In this document: positions 29,339 to 41,000 of the stretch, in pieces
Numbering within the stretch: position 1 is the stretch's first letter
Layout of the letters: the number at the start of each line of letters is the position of its first letter
Source: Pseudomonadales bacterium
Lineage (GTDB): Bacteria > Pseudomonadota > Gammaproteobacteria > Pseudomonadales > Azotimanducaceae
Reading direction: 5' to 3'
Assembly: GCA_017642855.1 (NCBI GenBank)
Contig: JAEPOO010000001.1
Span: 1,899,469-1,963,468, forward strand
Length of the DNA stretch: 64,000 bases
The notes under the pieces: generated by a model
The model's database searches: none
Seen by the model: only the letters and a program-made list of their open reading frames with translations
What the model was told of the DNA's origin: nothing
Translations under genes and position numbers: made by a program

Positions 29339-30565
29339 TTAACCGCCGAAATCGTCTAAGAAAATATTCTCGCGCTCGACACCAAGGTCTTCGAGCATGC
29401 CGATTACGGCTGAGTTCATCATGGGTGGCCCACACATGTAGTACTCACAATCTTCCGGCGCGGGATGGTCCTTGAGGTACTCTTCGTACAGCACATTGTG
29501 AATAAAGCCGGTCAGACCGTCCCAGTCTTCGAGGTTCTGATCTGACAGTGCGATATGCCAGTCAAAGTTATGGTTCTCTTCGGCAAGTTTGTCGTACTCA
29601 TCGACATAGAACAGCTCGCGCTGGTTGCGCCCACCGTACCAGAAGGAAATCTTTCGATCGGTCTTGATTCGCTTCAGCTGATCGAAAATATGAGCGCGCA
29701 TGGGTGCCATGCCAGCACCGCCACCGATGAACACCATTTCTGCTTCCGTTTCTTTGGCAAAGAATTCACCGTAAGGACCAAAGATCGTGACCTTGTCACC
29801 TGGTTTGAGGGTGAACAGGTATGACGACATCTTTCCAGGAGGGAAATCCGTGCCCGGCGGCGGAGAGGCAATCCGGATGTTGAACTTCATGATGCCCTTC
29901 TCTTCCGGATAGTTCGCCATGGAATAGGCTCGGATGGTTGTCTCGTCAACCTTGGAGGTGTGATCAAATACACCGAACTTATCCCAGTCGCCGCGATACT
30001 CTTCAGCCACATCGATCTGCTTGTAGTCGATCTCATAGGATGGGATTTCGAACTGAACATAACCACCGGCGCGGAAGTCAACTTCTTCGCCTTCAGGTAG
30101 TTTCAGCACCAGTTCCTTGATAAAGGTTGCCACGTTATCGTTGGAAATCACTTCGCACTCCCAACGCTTAACGCCGAAGAATTCAGCAGGGACTTCAATA
30201 CTCATGTCCTGCTTTACCGCCGTCTGGCAGGAAAGACGCCAGCCATCTTTTGCTTCACCCCGGGTGAAGTGACCGGCTTCGGTGGACAGCATGGAGCCAC
30301 CACCTTCCATCACCTTGCAACGACACTGTGCACAGGTGCCACCACCGCCACAGGCGGAGGACAGGAAGATGCCGGAGTCAGCGAGCGTATTCAGCAGCTT
30401 GCCGCCAGCCGCGCAGGTAATCGTCTTATCCGGATCACCGTTGATTTCGATGTGAACTTCACCGGTGCTGACAAGAAGCTTGCGTGCATACAGGATGATA
30501 AATACGAGCATCATGATGACGCCCGTAAACATGGAGACACCCAGGACTACTTCAATAACATTCAT
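29339..30565 (-). CDS. nqrF: Na+-translocating NADH:quinone reductase subunit F
   Basis: 408 residues. NqrF is the NADH-oxidising subunit: a single N-terminal membrane helix (about 5-27), a 2Fe-2S ferredoxin domain with Cys72, Cys78, Cys81 and Cys113 ([15 protein letters not shown] ... LSCQT), then FAD-binding (YSMANYP) and NAD-binding ([23 protein letters not shown]) domains. Last gene of the nqrABCDEF operon. The usual followers nqrM and apbE are not found after it; the downstream gene is convergent. Confidence 0.97.
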   Translation of the reverse strand: MNVIEVVLGVSMFTGVIMMLVFIILYARKLLVSTGEVHIEINGDPDKTITCAAGGKLLNTLADSGIFLSSACGGGGTCAQCRCKVMEGGGSMLSTEAGHFTRGEAKDGWRLSCQTAVKQDMSIEVPAEFFGVKRWECEVISNDNVATFIKELVLKLPEGEEVDFRAGGYVQFEIPSYEIDYKQIDVAEEYRGDWDKFGVFDHTSKVDETTIRAYSMANYPEEKGIMKFNIRIASPPPGTDFPPGKMSSYLFTLKPGDKVTIFGPYGEFFAKETEAEMVFIGGGAGMAPMRAHIFDQLKRIKTDRKISFWYGGRNQRELFYVDEYDKLAEENHNFDWHIALSDQNLEDWDGLTGFIHNVLYEEYLKDHPAPEDCEYYMCGPPMMNSAVIGMLEDLGVERENIFLDDFGG

Positions 30566-30587
30566 ACCTAAACTCTAGTCTCTGCTG

Positions 30588-31199
30588 TTATAGGGAGATG
30601 CCGCCAAAGGACATGAAGCCCAGTGACATCAAACCCACTGTAATAAACGTAATACCCAGACCGCGCAGACCATCAGGCACGTCGCTGTATTTCATCTTTT
30701 CGCGAATACCTGCAAGCACAACAATGGCGATCGCCCAGCCAACGCCGGAACCGAAACCGTAAACCACGCTTTCTCCAAAGTTATAATCTCGGTTCACCAT
30801 GAAAATTGACGCACCAAGAATCGCACAGTTCACCGTGATCAGGGGCAAGAACACGCCGAGTGCGTTGTACAGCACAGGGACATATTTATCGAGAAACATC
30901 TCCAGTGTCTGCACAATTGCAGCGATCACACCGATATACGATAGAAATCCGAGAAAACTGAGATCGACGTCTGGCAGGCCAGCCCAGGCAAGCGCGCCGT
31001 CAGCCAGAAGATATTGGTAAATCAGGTTATTCACCGGTACCGTGATGGTCAGTACCACAACCACCGCGATACCCAGCCCGAGTGATGTTTCGATCTTCTT
31101 AGAGATCGCAATAAACGTACACATACCCAGGAAGAACACCAGAGCCATGTTTTCGATAAAGACAGCCCGGACGAAAAGGCTCAGATAATATTCGATCAT
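30588..31199 (-). CDS. nqrE: Na+-translocating NADH:quinone reductase subunit E
   Basis: 203 residues with six membrane helices. [20 protein letters not shown] and the [12 protein letters not shown] segment are typical of NqrE, which with NqrD forms the internally symmetric membrane pair that binds an iron-sulfur centre (a Cys lies in each half: GMC and NCA). Located between nqrD and nqrF with 12- and 22-nt spacers. Confidence 0.97.
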   Translation of the reverse strand: MIEYYLSLFVRAVFIENMALVFFLGMCTFIAISKKIETSLGLGIAVVVVLTITVPVNNLIYQYLLADGALAWAGLPDVDLSFLGFLSYIGVIAAIVQTLEMFLDKYVPVLYNALGVFLPLITVNCAILGASIFMVNRDYNFGESVVYGFGSGVGWAIAIVVLAGIREKMKYSDVPDGLRGLGITFITVGLMSLGFMSFGGISL

Positions 31200-31211
31200 G
31201 ACAGCCTTCCC

Positions 31212-31874
31212 CTAGACCTTGGACAGGGCGGTATGGCCGCCAATTTCGTAATCAGGTTCTTCTACCTGTTCCGGCTTCCAGGCGCGCAGCGCCCAGATCA
31301 GAAGACCAATAATGAAAAATGCGCTCGGTGGCAGCAGCATCAGACCCATCGGTGAATACCAACCGCCGTTCGTTACGAGCGGTAAAATTTCGATCCCGAA
31401 GAGACTGCCGGAACCAAAGAGTTCACGAATGGTTGCCACTGCCATCAGACATGCGCTGTAACCCAGCGAGTTACCGAGACCGTCAATGAAACTCAGACCT
31501 GGCGGGTTCTGCATAGCAAAGGCTTCTGCACGGCCCATGACAATACAGTTGGTGATAATCAGACCAACAAACACGCTGAGCTGTTTGCTGATGTCGTAAG
31601 CCACCGCAGCCAGGATCTGGTCCACCACAATCACGAGAGAGGCGATGATCGTCATCTGAACAATGATTCGAATGCTACTTGGAATCTGATTTCGAATCAG
31701 CGAAATAAAAACATTCGACAGCGTCAGCACGAAGGTCAGCGCCAGACACATCACCAGAGCAACACTCATCTTCGTTGTCACCGCAAGTGCGGAGCAGATA
31801 CCCAGTATCTGCAACCCGATCGGGTTGTTATTAAAGATGGGGTTCATCAAGACTTCTTTGGCATTTGCACTCAT
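31212..31874 (-). CDS. nqrD: Na+-translocating NADH:quinone reductase subunit D
   Basis: 220 residues, integral membrane. [23 protein letters not shown] and [21 protein letters not shown] identify NqrD; the Cys residues in GIC and NCIVMGR are the conserved cluster-site candidates. Paralogous to NqrE/RnfE-type subunits. Ten nt downstream of nqrC. The RnfE alternative is excluded by the surrounding nqr order. Confidence 0.96.
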   Translation of the reverse strand: MSANAKEVLMNPIFNNNPIGLQILGICSALAVTTKMSVALVMCLALTFVLTLSNVFISLIRNQIPSSIRIIVQMTIIASLVIVVDQILAAVAYDISKQLSVFVGLIITNCIVMGRAEAFAMQNPPGLSFIDGLGNSLGYSACLMAVATIRELFGSGSLFGIEILPLVTNGGWYSPMGLMLLPPSAFFIIGLLIWALRAWKPEQVEEPDYEIGGHTALSKV

Positions 31875-31884
31875 CGCTATTCCC

Positions 31885-32691
31885 TTAACCTCTCAGGTCT
31901 TCCAGGATGGGACCGAAACCTTCATCACCCATCCAGTAGCTGACCATATTCTCAACACCTTTGCCGGTCAGTGTTGCGCCAGAGAGGCCATCAATCTGGT
32001 AATCAAAATTTGCGTTGTCCGGGCTGGCATTGCCTTTAATGACTCGAAGACCCACGTCACCGTCCTTGTAAATGGACTTGCCGGGCCAGAGCGCTTTCCA
32101 GGCTGGATTGTCTACCTCACCGCCAAGACCGGCCGTTTCGCCATGCTCGTAAAAAGTAATGCCCGAAACCGTATTCATGTCCCCTTTGATCGCGATAAAC
32201 CCGTAAAGGATCGACCAGAGGCCATAGCCATGGAGCGGCAGCACCACTTTCTCTATCTCGCCGGCATCGTCTTTCAGCAGATAAACCGTACTGTAACGGG
32301 CCCGTCTCGATATCGAGGCGATGTCTTCCTGAGTGGTCAGCACCTTGGAAATATCAGGGTCTTTCGCTGCCTTGCGCTGATCGTAGCTGGCCGGATCAAT
32401 ACCCAGGTCGGAGGCTTCGAGATCGCTGAGTACGCGTTTTTCCTGAAGGTCTACCAGGCGGATTTCGAACTTCTCGAACTGTTCAGCGATGTTTACCTGC
32501 TGCCCTGACGCTTTATCGTAAAGCCCTGCAGCCTCTAGGATGTTTCGGTTTCGATCCAGATCTTTGTTGGCGATACGCTGCGGCTTCAGAAATACCGCGG
32601 CGCTTGAAACCACGATAGAGCATGCAAAACAAACCGCCAGAGAGACGAGGATGATGTTCTTCATAGACTCTTTGTTTTTAGGCTCCGACAC
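31885..32691 (-). CDS. nqrC: Na+-translocating NADH:quinone reductase subunit C
   Basis: 268 residues. One N-terminal membrane helix (about 12-33), then a periplasmic FMN-binding domain. The covalent flavin site is SGATLTGKG with the flavinylated residue predicted to be Thr240. Attachment requires ApbE, which is not encoded in this window. The start overlaps nqrB by 14 nt. Confidence 0.97.
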   Translation of the reverse strand: MSEPKNKESMKNIILVSLAVCFACSIVVSSAAVFLKPQRIANKDLDRNRNILEAAGLYDKASGQQVNIAEQFEKFEIRLVDLQEKRVLSDLEASDLGIDPASYDQRKAAKDPDISKVLTTQEDIASISRRARYSTVYLLKDDAGEIEKVVLPLHGYGLWSILYGFIAIKGDMNTVSGITFYEHGETAGLGGEVDNPAWKALWPGKSIYKDGDVGLRVIKGNASPDNANFDYQIDGLSGATLTGKGVENMVSYWMGDEGFGPILEDLRG

Positions 32692-33886
32692 GTGCCAGCC
32701 TCCTTTTCACATTGCTGCGTACCACCTGCCAGTCAAACAATGGCGCAAACAGGTTGGCGAACAGGATCGCCAGCATCATACCTTCGGGAAACGCCGGATT
32801 AACCACTCGAATAAGCACAACCATTACGCCGATCAGTGCGCCGTACCACCACTTGCCGGCATTTGTCATCGCCGCTGACACCGGATCAGTCGCCATATAA
32901 ACCATGCCGAAAGCAAAGCCGCCCAGAACCAGGTGCCAGTACCAGGGCACAGCAAACATCGGATTCGTTTCCGAACCGACAGTGTTAAACAAGAGCGACG
33001 TTGCCACCATGCCCAACATGACACCCGACATGATGCGCCAGGACGCAACCCGCGTAATCAGAAGGATCGAACCGCCGATAATGATCGCCAGGGTGGACGT
33101 CTCACCAATCGAACCTTGAATGTTGCCAAGGAAAGCATCCATCCAGGTCAATCCGGTTGCGGCAACACCCTGCACGCCCTCAAGCGCCGCAATACCCAAT
33201 GGGGTGGCACCACTGAAACCATCTACCGCAGTCCAGACTGAGTCTCCGGAGATTTCTGCGGGATAGGCAAAAAAGAGGAAAGCGCGACCAGTCAGAGCAG
33301 GGTTCAGGAAATTCTTGCCGGTACCGCCAAAAATTTCTTTACCAATCACCACACCGAAGCTGATGCCCAGCGCAGCCTGCCAAAGAGGAATGGTGGCCGG
33401 TACGATCAGGGAGAAGAGAATACTGGTCACGAAAAATCCTTCGTTGACCTCGTGGCCGCGAATCACGGCAAAAATCACTTCCCAGATACCGCCGACGATA
33501 AACACCGTCATGTAGATCGGGACATAATGCACCGCGCCATAAACCAGGCAGTCCCAAACGCTGTTTGAGTCATAACCGGCAACCAGCTCCAAGAGGAAGC
33601 CGCGCCAACCGCCAAGACCTTCAACACCCATGTTGTCCATGGCGATGTTAGCCTGCAGGCCACAATAGTACATACCTGCAATCATCGGGAAAAAGGCGCA
33701 CCACCATACGGTCGTCATCACGCGCTTCATATCTACAGCGTCTCGAACGTGTGAGCCGGTCTTGGTCACGTGTCCAGGTGAGTACAGGATGGTATCGACC
33801 ATCTCGTACAGGGCATAGAACTTCTCGTACTTGCCGCCTTTCTCGAAATGCGGTTCCAGTCCGTCTAGTGTTTCACGCAAAGCCAT
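32678..33886 (-). CDS. nqrB: Na+-translocating NADH:quinone reductase subunit B
   Basis: 402 residues, about ten membrane helices. The covalent FMN site SGATPLG predicts Thr228 as the flavin ligand. [28 protein letters not shown] matches NqrB, the subunit with the sodium path and riboflavin site. Three nt after nqrA, overlapping nqrC. Confidence 0.97.
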   Translation of the reverse strand: MALRETLDGLEPHFEKGGKYEKFYALYEMVDTILYSPGHVTKTGSHVRDAVDMKRVMTTVWWCAFFPMIAGMYYCGLQANIAMDNMGVEGLGGWRGFLLELVAGYDSNSVWDCLVYGAVHYVPIYMTVFIVGGIWEVIFAVIRGHEVNEGFFVTSILFSLIVPATIPLWQAALGISFGVVIGKEIFGGTGKNFLNPALTGRAFLFFAYPAEISGDSVWTAVDGFSGATPLGIAALEGVQGVAATGLTWMDAFLGNIQGSIGETSTLAIIIGGSILLITRVASWRIMSGVMLGMVATSLLFNTVGSETNPMFAVPWYWHLVLGGFAFGMVYMATDPVSAAMTNAGKWWYGALIGVMVVLIRVVNPAFPEGMMLAILFANLFAPLFDWQVVRSNVKRRLARVGA

Positions 33887-33889
33887 GCA

Positions 33890-35233
33890 TTAACTCTCTA
33901 CTTCAATCCGCGTGAGCATTTCGCGCAGATAAGGTCCATATTCATATTTGCCCGGGCATGCAAAGGTGCACAGAGCAACATCTTCTTCATCCAGTTCCAG
34001 GGCACCCAATTCGATACTGGCATCGAAGTCGCTCACAACCAGAGCCTTGAGCAAAGGAACCGGCAGGATGTCCAGCGGCATCACGCGCTCATAGGTACCA
34101 ATAGGAATAATGGAACGCTCGGAGCCTTCCGTCGACGTGGACAGCCTGAACAATCCGCCTTTCCAGACGCCCAGATACAGCCGGGTCAGGGAAAACTTGT
34201 TCATGCCAGGTGAGACAAACTCAAGAAGTTCGCGCTCAGTGCCCTCATGCAACGCTGACACCTGGTTATGGAAACGGCCAAGGTAACCTGTGCCGTCGGA
34301 GGCACGTCGACCGTCAACAATGGAGCCGCTGATGATCCGATTGTTGCCGTCGTTCAGCTGACCCTTGGTCAGCTCATCGGTGCTGGCACCAAGACGGGTA
34401 CGAATAACGCGTGGCTCTTTTACTTCCGGGCCAGAAAGCGCGACAACTCTGTCAAAAAACAGGTTACCTGTAAGGAACAGCTGGCCAATGGCAATCACGT
34501 CCTGGTAGCCGGCGTACCAGACATTACGGTTGGTATGAACGGGATGCAGGAAATGAATATGCGTGCCGACGTTGCCTGCAGGATGCGGTCCGGAAAATGA
34601 CTCGTTGACGACCTGCGGGTTATCGGACTGTGGCAGCTCACTGCCCGCGTTGGCGCATACAAAGACCTGACCTTCTGTCAGTCGCGACAACACATCAATG
34701 CCAGCCAGGTAAGCTTCTGCCTGTTCGTTGATAAAGAGCGCTGGATCGGGGCAATGTGGCCGCGTATCCGCGGCGGTAATAAAAAAAGCTGACGGCGCAT
34801 CCGCAGAAGGCGCCGGTACTTTACTGTATGGACGCGTGCGAATCGCTGTCCATTGACCGCTGGTGACCAGGTTTTCAACGACCTTGTCGCGATCGAGACC
34901 GCGAAGATCTGCGGCACGGTAGCTGGCAAAGGTTTCTTGTTCATCGCCATCCAACTCGATAACGAGGGATTCAAAAACCCGCTTTTCGCCGCGATTGATG
35001 GCTTTCACAGTGCCCGAAGCCGGCGCTGTGTAGCGAACCCCATCGGTTTTCTTGTCGGTGAACACAAGCTGGCCTGCTTTGACCTTGTCGCCTTCCCGAA
35101 CTTCCATCGTGGGTTTTAATCCGGGGTAATCATATCCGACGAGGGCAACCTGCCTGACCTCGGGGCTATCTTCGATACTCTGTTTCGGACTCCCAATGAT
35201 GGGCAAATCGAGTCCGCGTTTGGTCTTAATCAT
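33890..35233 (-). CDS. nqrA: Na+-translocating NADH:quinone reductase subunit A
   Basis: 447 residues from the ATG at 35233, preceded by AGGAAGG; the frame is open to 35362 but the extension is not NqrA. MIKTKRGLDLPIIG is the family N-terminus, followed by the biotinyl-like VREGDKVKAGQLVFTDK. NqrA is the cytoplasmic quinone-site subunit. It starts the operon; a possible -10 (TATAAT on the minus strand, 35327-35322) lies about 90 nt upstream, without a good -35. The complex pumps sodium while passing electrons from NADH to ubiquinone, consistent with a marine life style. Confidence 0.96.
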   Translation of the reverse strand: MIKTKRGLDLPIIGSPKQSIEDSPEVRQVALVGYDYPGLKPTMEVREGDKVKAGQLVFTDKKTDGVRYTAPASGTVKAINRGEKRVFESLVIELDGDEQETFASYRAADLRGLDRDKVVENLVTSGQWTAIRTRPYSKVPAPSADAPSAFFITAADTRPHCPDPALFINEQAEAYLAGIDVLSRLTEGQVFVCANAGSELPQSDNPQVVNESFSGPHPAGNVGTHIHFLHPVHTNRNVWYAGYQDVIAIGQLFLTGNLFFDRVVALSGPEVKEPRVIRTRLGASTDELTKGQLNDGNNRIISGSIVDGRRASDGTGYLGRFHNQVSALHEGTERELLEFVSPGMNKFSLTRLYLGVWKGGLFRLSTSTEGSERSIIPIGTYERVMPLDILPVPLLKALVVSDFDASIELGALELDEEDVALCTFACPGKYEYGPYLREMLTRIEVES

Positions 35234-35407
35234 GCCTTCCTGACGCCGGTATAAATAAAAAGTTTGGAGGGAGAATCGGCGGGCGCGATCAACAAAAAAA
35301 GCCCCCCGAAAAGCCGCGCATATTATAGATATGTCAACTCGAATATGCCATAGCAACAGCACGCCGCAACGACGAAAAACTGCGGTTTTTCAGCTGTTTA
35401 GAGAAAT

Positions 35408-36910
35408 TTAAGCGCTCGACACCTTGGGCAGATCTGCACGGGCCGGTTCACCGGTCACAGGCTGCGGTGGCACAACCGGGTATTTGATGCCTGCCATCTT
35501 CTGGCCAACCCGAATCACCTGGCAGGAATAGCCAAATTCGTTGTCGTACCAAACGTACAGGATGACCTGGGAGCCATTCACGATCGTTGCATGAGAATCA
35601 ATGATGCCGGCATGACGATTGCCAATGAAATCCGTCGATACCACTTCGCTGGAGACCGTGTATTCAATCTGACGATTCATGGCGCTGTTCAAAGACACAT
35701 CACGCAGATATTCGTTCACTTCCTCAACGGTTGTGTCGCGATCCAACGTGAGATTAAGAATCGCCATAGAGACATTCGGTACCGGCACACGAATGGAGTT
35801 TCCGGTCAGCTTGCCATCCAGCTCCGGCAACAGTTTGCCGATGGACTTGGTCGCATTGGTTTCGGTCAGAACCATGTTTAGCGGTGCACTTCGACCACGA
35901 CGCTCTTTACTGTGCGTGTTGTCATGCAGGTTCTGATCGTCGGTGTACGCGTGAACGGTTTCCATATGACCACGAAGAATACCGAACTCATCATTCATGC
36001 ATTTCAGCACGGGCACGATCGCGTTGGTGGTACACGAAGCGGCGGCAACAATCTGATCGTCATCATTCAAGATGTCGGAGTTCGCACCGGATACGATATT
36101 TTTCACATCACCTTTTCCGGAGGTCGTCAGCAGGACCTTGTCCGCACCTCTTGATTTCAGATGCTGCTCCAAGCCCTCACGATCACGCCATGCACCACTG
36201 GAATCAATGATAAGCGCGTTGTTGATGCCGTATTCAGTGTAGTCAATCGACGCAGGATCGCTCGCGTAAATGAAGCGGATCACATTACCGTTACAGATGA
36301 GACAGTGGTTTTCCTCATCCACACGGATGGTGCCTTTAAAGGAACCATGAATGGAATCTCGACGCAGCAGGCTGGCACGCTTGTTCAGGTCATCCACAGG
36401 ATCTTTCGGAGGGCGAAGCACAACGGCTCGTTGCACCAGGTTCTGACCTCCTCCTGCTTTTTCCACCAGGAGTCTGGTGAGCAGACGACCGATCCGGCCA
36501 AACCCATAAACAACCACATCCCGGGACTCGTGACTCACGGTGTCATGTCGACCGAGAATTTCACGGCACTCACGCTCAACATACGCTTTGATCGCAAGAC
36601 CTTCATCATCCGCCATGTAGTTGGAAGTCAGTTTGCCAATATCAATATGGGCTGGTCCGAGATCCAGCTCACAGAGCTGCTGGAGCATCGGATGGGTTTC
36701 GAACTCGGACATTTCGTTATTTTCAATCTGTCGAACGAAGCGATGCGCTTTCATGAGCTCAATCACGGACTGGTTATACAGTGGCACGCCGTGGATATAG
36801 AGCACGACATTTCGGCGATACAGTGAGCCGATCATCGGGATCATTGCTTCAGCGAGCGCTTCCCGCTCTTTGAAATCCGCGAAGGCGTTGTCTAGTCCGG
36901 GTTTAGCCAC
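35408..36910 (-). CDS. gap: Glyceraldehyde-3-phosphate dehydrogenase with long N-terminal extension
   Basis: 500 residues from a GTG start with GGAGGA upstream. Residues about 130-480 form a complete GAPDH: GFGRIGRLL nucleotide-binding loop, catalytic Cys in AAASCTTNAIVP, and WYDNEFGYSCQV. The first roughly 125 residues are an additional helical region (SLYRRNVVLYIHGVPLYNQS ...) absent from standard 330-residue enzymes. Pseudomonas has this long form next to nqrA and mfd, and the same arrangement is seen here. The role of the extension is unknown; glycolytic or gluconeogenic use cannot be decided from sequence. Confidence 0.94.
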   Translation of the reverse strand: MAKPGLDNAFADFKEREALAEAMIPMIGSLYRRNVVLYIHGVPLYNQSVIELMKAHRFVRQIENNEMSEFETHPMLQQLCELDLGPAHIDIGKLTSNYMADDEGLAIKAYVERECREILGRHDTVSHESRDVVVYGFGRIGRLLTRLLVEKAGGGQNLVQRAVVLRPPKDPVDDLNKRASLLRRDSIHGSFKGTIRVDEENHCLICNGNVIRFIYASDPASIDYTEYGINNALIIDSSGAWRDREGLEQHLKSRGADKVLLTTSGKGDVKNIVSGANSDILNDDDQIVAAASCTTNAIVPVLKCMNDEFGILRGHMETVHAYTDDQNLHDNTHSKERRGRSAPLNMVLTETNATKSIGKLLPELDGKLTGNSIRVPVPNVSMAILNLTLDRDTTVEEVNEYLRDVSLNSAMNRQIEYTVSSEVVSTDFIGNRHAGIIDSHATIVNGSQVILYVWYDNEFGYSCQVIRVGQKMAGIKYPVVPPQPVTGEPARADLPKVSSA

Positions 36911-37048
36911 AGTTTTTTCCTCCAGATAGGGCGAAAAATTGTCAAAATCTTTATAAAAAATCGAGGTTTACAGGGCCAGGCCTGCAAATGCGCGAATTAT
37001 CACTATCTGCACCCCGTTACGCAACGAGAAGTGTGTCAAAAATCTAAC

Positions 37049-37975
37049 TTATTGTGCTCTTTGGTCGATTATTACGAGCACGCCCTGATCCTGATCAATC
37101 TGAAACTCGAATCGGCGCAGGAAATCCATGCCCAGGAGCCCGCTAACCCGTCCTTCCAGTTCCAGCGCACCGACCATCATCGGGTAAAGCGAGACCCCCG
37201 CCAGCGCCAGAGAGGAAATCTCTACCACCGGTGCCCGCACCCGACCACCCGCCGTATTGAAGCCGGTTCGCGGGCCATCCAGAGTGTATCCAAGGCGCAG
37301 CAGTAGGTCGGGATCTAAGATTGTCATGGACGCACCGGTATCCAGCAGTAACCTGGTGGTGGTCTCGTTATCGATCTCTGCGTCCACCAGGAACTGGTCC
37401 CCGACACGAATCAGCGGGATGTTGGCGAGCGGCTGGGGCTCCAAGGGCGCATTGATTTGACGTATCAGCTCTCGCGCCCTGCCGCCCAGCTGGTGATGAT
37501 TCTCGATCTGGGCCAGCACCGGCAATGCCAGCTCACGGTTATTCATCTCGATCCGATGCTCTGCCAGAAGAATGTAGTACTCGGCCTGTTCCGGCATCGA
37601 CAGCGTCAGACTTTCATACAGCCTATCGATTTCATCCAACAATCCGAGCTGCTGTAGTTCCCCAACTCGACCATTCACAGCTTCTCTTAACCGATAAACA
37701 ACCGCCTCCTGTTCAACCGAACTGGCAGCCGCAATATCCGCTTCCAGGAGCACGTCAACCGAAGCGCGATAGTCGCCCTGCTGAATCAGGGTTTCTGCGA
37801 CGACGATGAGGCCTTCAAACTCCGACAGCTCTCGACCGACAGGCGGTGGCGTCTCCCGGATCATCTCTTTGAGAACCGGCTCGACACTGGCAGTAGGCTC
37901 CGATCTGCCCCACTGGTAATAGCCAGCGGTCAGACCCACCACAAATGCGATCAAAACCAGGGAAAAAACTTTCAT
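37049..37975 (-). CDS. Membrane-anchored retropepsin-like aspartic protease family protein
   Basis: 308 residues. N-terminal signal/anchor helix (about 2-20), a helical repeat-type middle (about 45-165, TPR-like) and a C-terminal retropepsin-like domain (about 175-305) with the active-site LLLDTGASMTIL and later GLLGMDFLRRFEF. This is the clan AA form that works as a dimer; here the active site probably faces the periplasm. Lies between gap and mfd on the strand opposite to mfd. Substrate unknown. Confidence 0.82.
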   Translation of the reverse strand: MKVFSLVLIAFVVGLTAGYYQWGRSEPTASVEPVLKEMIRETPPPVGRELSEFEGLIVVAETLIQQGDYRASVDVLLEADIAAASSVEQEAVVYRLREAVNGRVGELQQLGLLDEIDRLYESLTLSMPEQAEYYILLAEHRIEMNNRELALPVLAQIENHHQLGGRARELIRQINAPLEPQPLANIPLIRVGDQFLVDAEIDNETTTRLLLDTGASMTILDPDLLLRLGYTLDGPRTGFNTAGGRVRAPVVEISSLALAGVSLYPMMVGALELEGRVSGLLGMDFLRRFEFQIDQDQGVLVIIDQRAQ

Positions 37976-38065
37976 AAGCGGATGTTAGCGCCATCCGTCG
38001 GGTCGTCAATTGCAGGGAATTCGAGTAATCTTCACCCCCCTCGAACAACCCCCTTTTGAGCTACA

Positions 38066-41000
38066 TTGATCAGTCCATCTCTACCCGTGAAAGCGGCAGA
38101 TCGAAGGCGCTGGGCTAATCTGCCCGATGCCGCTGCGACCCATGCCATTGCTAAAGCCCTGTCACATCGAAAAGGGACTGATTTCAATGGCGTCGCGCTG
38201 GTCATTGCAGCCGATACCCAGGGCGCGGAACAGATACATCAGGAACTACAGTTTTTTTTAGGGGAACAGCAGGAGATTCTTCATCTGCCGGATTGGGAAA
38301 CGCTGATCTATGACAGCTTCTCGCCTCACCAGGACATCATTTCCGAGCGGCTGACGGTTCTGAATCGGCTGGCGACACTTGAGAAAGGTATCGTCGTGAT
38401 TCCAGCGACCACTCTCGTCCAGAGAGTTGCACCAACCCGTTTTATTGTCGGCAGCAGCCTCATGCTGAAGAACGGACAGAAGTTCGACATCGCGAAAATG
38501 CGACGGCAGCTACAGGGTGCTGCCTACCGCAGCGTCGAAACGGTTTACGATCACGGCGAGTACGCGGTGCGCGGCGCCATCATGGATATCTTTCCCATGG
38601 GCTCGGACTACCCGCTACGGATTGATTTGTTTGACGACGAAATTGATTCGCTTCGAACCTTCGACCCTGAGACCCAGCGATCCCTGGAGCAGATCTCAGA
38701 AATCTCTCTGTTACCGGCGCGGGAATTCCCGTTAACGGAAACAGCGATCAACGATTTCCAGAACCACTGGTTCCAAAAGTTTCCAGGTGACGCGAGGGAA
38801 TGCCCCGTCTACCGAGACGTCTCGCAGGGCATTTCGCCTGCCGGCATCGAGTACTACCTGCCGCTTTTCTTTGAAGAGCTCTCGACCCTGTTCGATTACC
38901 TGCCAGAAGAAACGCTCGTTTTCTGTCACGACATTGAGACTCGTTTAGCAGAACACTGGCAGGAAGCAGAAGACCGATACGAGAACCTTCGTTACGACAT
39001 TCAGAAACCGATCCTGCCGCCCCAGGACATCATCCTGAAACCGGATGAGCTGTTTGCCCTTCTGAAGAATCATCCGCGAATCGATATTTTCGAGGAACCT
39101 GTCGACGATGCGGACGAAGCGAAAGGCTCAACCAATTTCGACTATGAAGATCTACCTGACGTCACCATCAAGGAAAAGAACCAGAATCCTCTGGGGGATC
39201 TGCAAAAGTTCAGCGAAGAATCCTCAACACGCCTGCTGATCGTTGCTGAATCCAACGGGCGGCGCGAAGTGGTTGATGAACTGCTGGCTCGTCATGGTCT
39301 GCAAACCCGGGTGGTGGATGACTGGCAGACCTTCGCTGCTGAGGATCTCGATCTCGCCATTACCGTAGCACCACTTGAGCGGAGTCTGGCGACACCTGAA
39401 CTCGCCCTGATCACGGAGCAGCAGCTGTTCGGTGAACGGGTCCTGCAGAAACGCCGGCGTGATCGCGAACGAGAGAACTTCGCTGAGCTTGCGATCAAGA
39501 GCCTGACAGAGCTCAGCATCGGTGCACCGGTGGTGCACATCGATCACGGTGTTGGCCGATACCAGGGTCTGCAGACCCTCGAGGTGGATGGCCAGAAGAC
39601 CGAATTCCTGACCCTCGTCTACCAGGAGGAAGCGAAGCTTTATGTACCCGTATCTTCTTTGCATCTCATTTCCCGCTACACAGGCGCGGAGGAGGGTCTT
39701 GCACCCCTGCACCGGCTTGGCGGCGAAACCTGGCAGAAAGCAAAGCGCAAAGCTGCTGAACAGGTTCACGACGTTGCGGCAGAACTGCTCAATATCTACG
39801 CACGACGCGAAGCAAAGAAAGGTTACAGTTATCCGCAGCCAGACAGCAGCTACCACCAGTTTGCCCGTGCATTCCCGTTTGAGGAGACACCAGACCAGGA
39901 AGTCGCGATCGAAAGTGTGATCTCAGACATGGTGTCTGACCAGCCGATGGACAGGCTCATCTGTGGTGATGTGGGCTTCGGCAAAACCGAGGTCGCCATG
40001 CGTGCAGCCTTCATTGCGGTTCAATCCGGTAAACAGGTCGCCATACTGGTGCCGACCACCCTGCTGGCTCAGCAACACACGGAAACTTTCAAAGACCGCT
40101 TCGCTGACTGGCCTGTAAACATCGAATCTATATCCCGATTCAAAACCAAGAAAGAACAGAAAGCCGTCACCGATCGAATGAAAATCGGCCAGGTCGACAT
40201 CGTGATCGGCACCCATGCGCTCATCCAGGAAGGTCTGGATTTCAAAAATCTTGGTCTGCTGATCATTGATGAAGAACACCGTTTCGGTGTCCGCCAGAAA
40301 GAAAAGCTGAAGTCTCTGCGAGCAGAAGTCGACATCCTGACCCTGACCGCGACACCGATTCCGCGAACTCTGAATATGGCGATGTCCGGCATGCGCGACC
40401 TTTCCATTATCGCGACGCCCCCGGCCAAGCGGCTGTCGATCAAGACCTTCGTCAGGCAGCGTAACGACGGCCTGATTAAAGAAGCGGTTCAGCGGGAACT
40501 GATGCGCGGTGGCCAGGTGTATTACCTGCACAACGAAGTCAGGACCATCGAGAACACCGCCGAAAAATTGCAGCAGCTTGTTCCACAGGCCACCATCGCC
40601 ATTGGTCATGGCCAGATGCGCGAACGAGAGCTGGAGCAGGTGATGTCGGACTTCTACCATAAGCGCGCCAACGTCTTGGTTTGCACCACCATTATTGAAA
40701 CCGGCATCGACATTCCAAACGCCAACACCATCATCATGGACCGTGCTGACAAGTTCGGGCTCGCGCAGATTCATCAGCTTAGAGGTCGAGTAGGCCGATC
40801 ACACCATCAGGCTTATGCCTACCTGCTGACGCCGCATCGCCAGGCGATGACATCGGATGCGGTGAAACGACTGGATGCCATTTCGGATGCTGAGGATCTG
40901 GGCGCCGGCTTTATCCTGGCCACCCACGACCTGGAAATTCGAGGTGCCGGCGAGCTGCTCGGTGATGAACAGACCGGCAATCTGCAGACCATCGGCTACT

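Noticed and set aside
35281..35310. A-rich and C-rich stretch as terminator between gap and nqrA
   Set aside because: AAAAAAAGCCCCCCGAAAAG looks terminator-like, but the two halves do not pair into a proper stem.
39923..40774. 283-residue open frame on the minus strand
   Set aside because: It runs opposite the translocase motifs of mfd and looks like a complement artefact.
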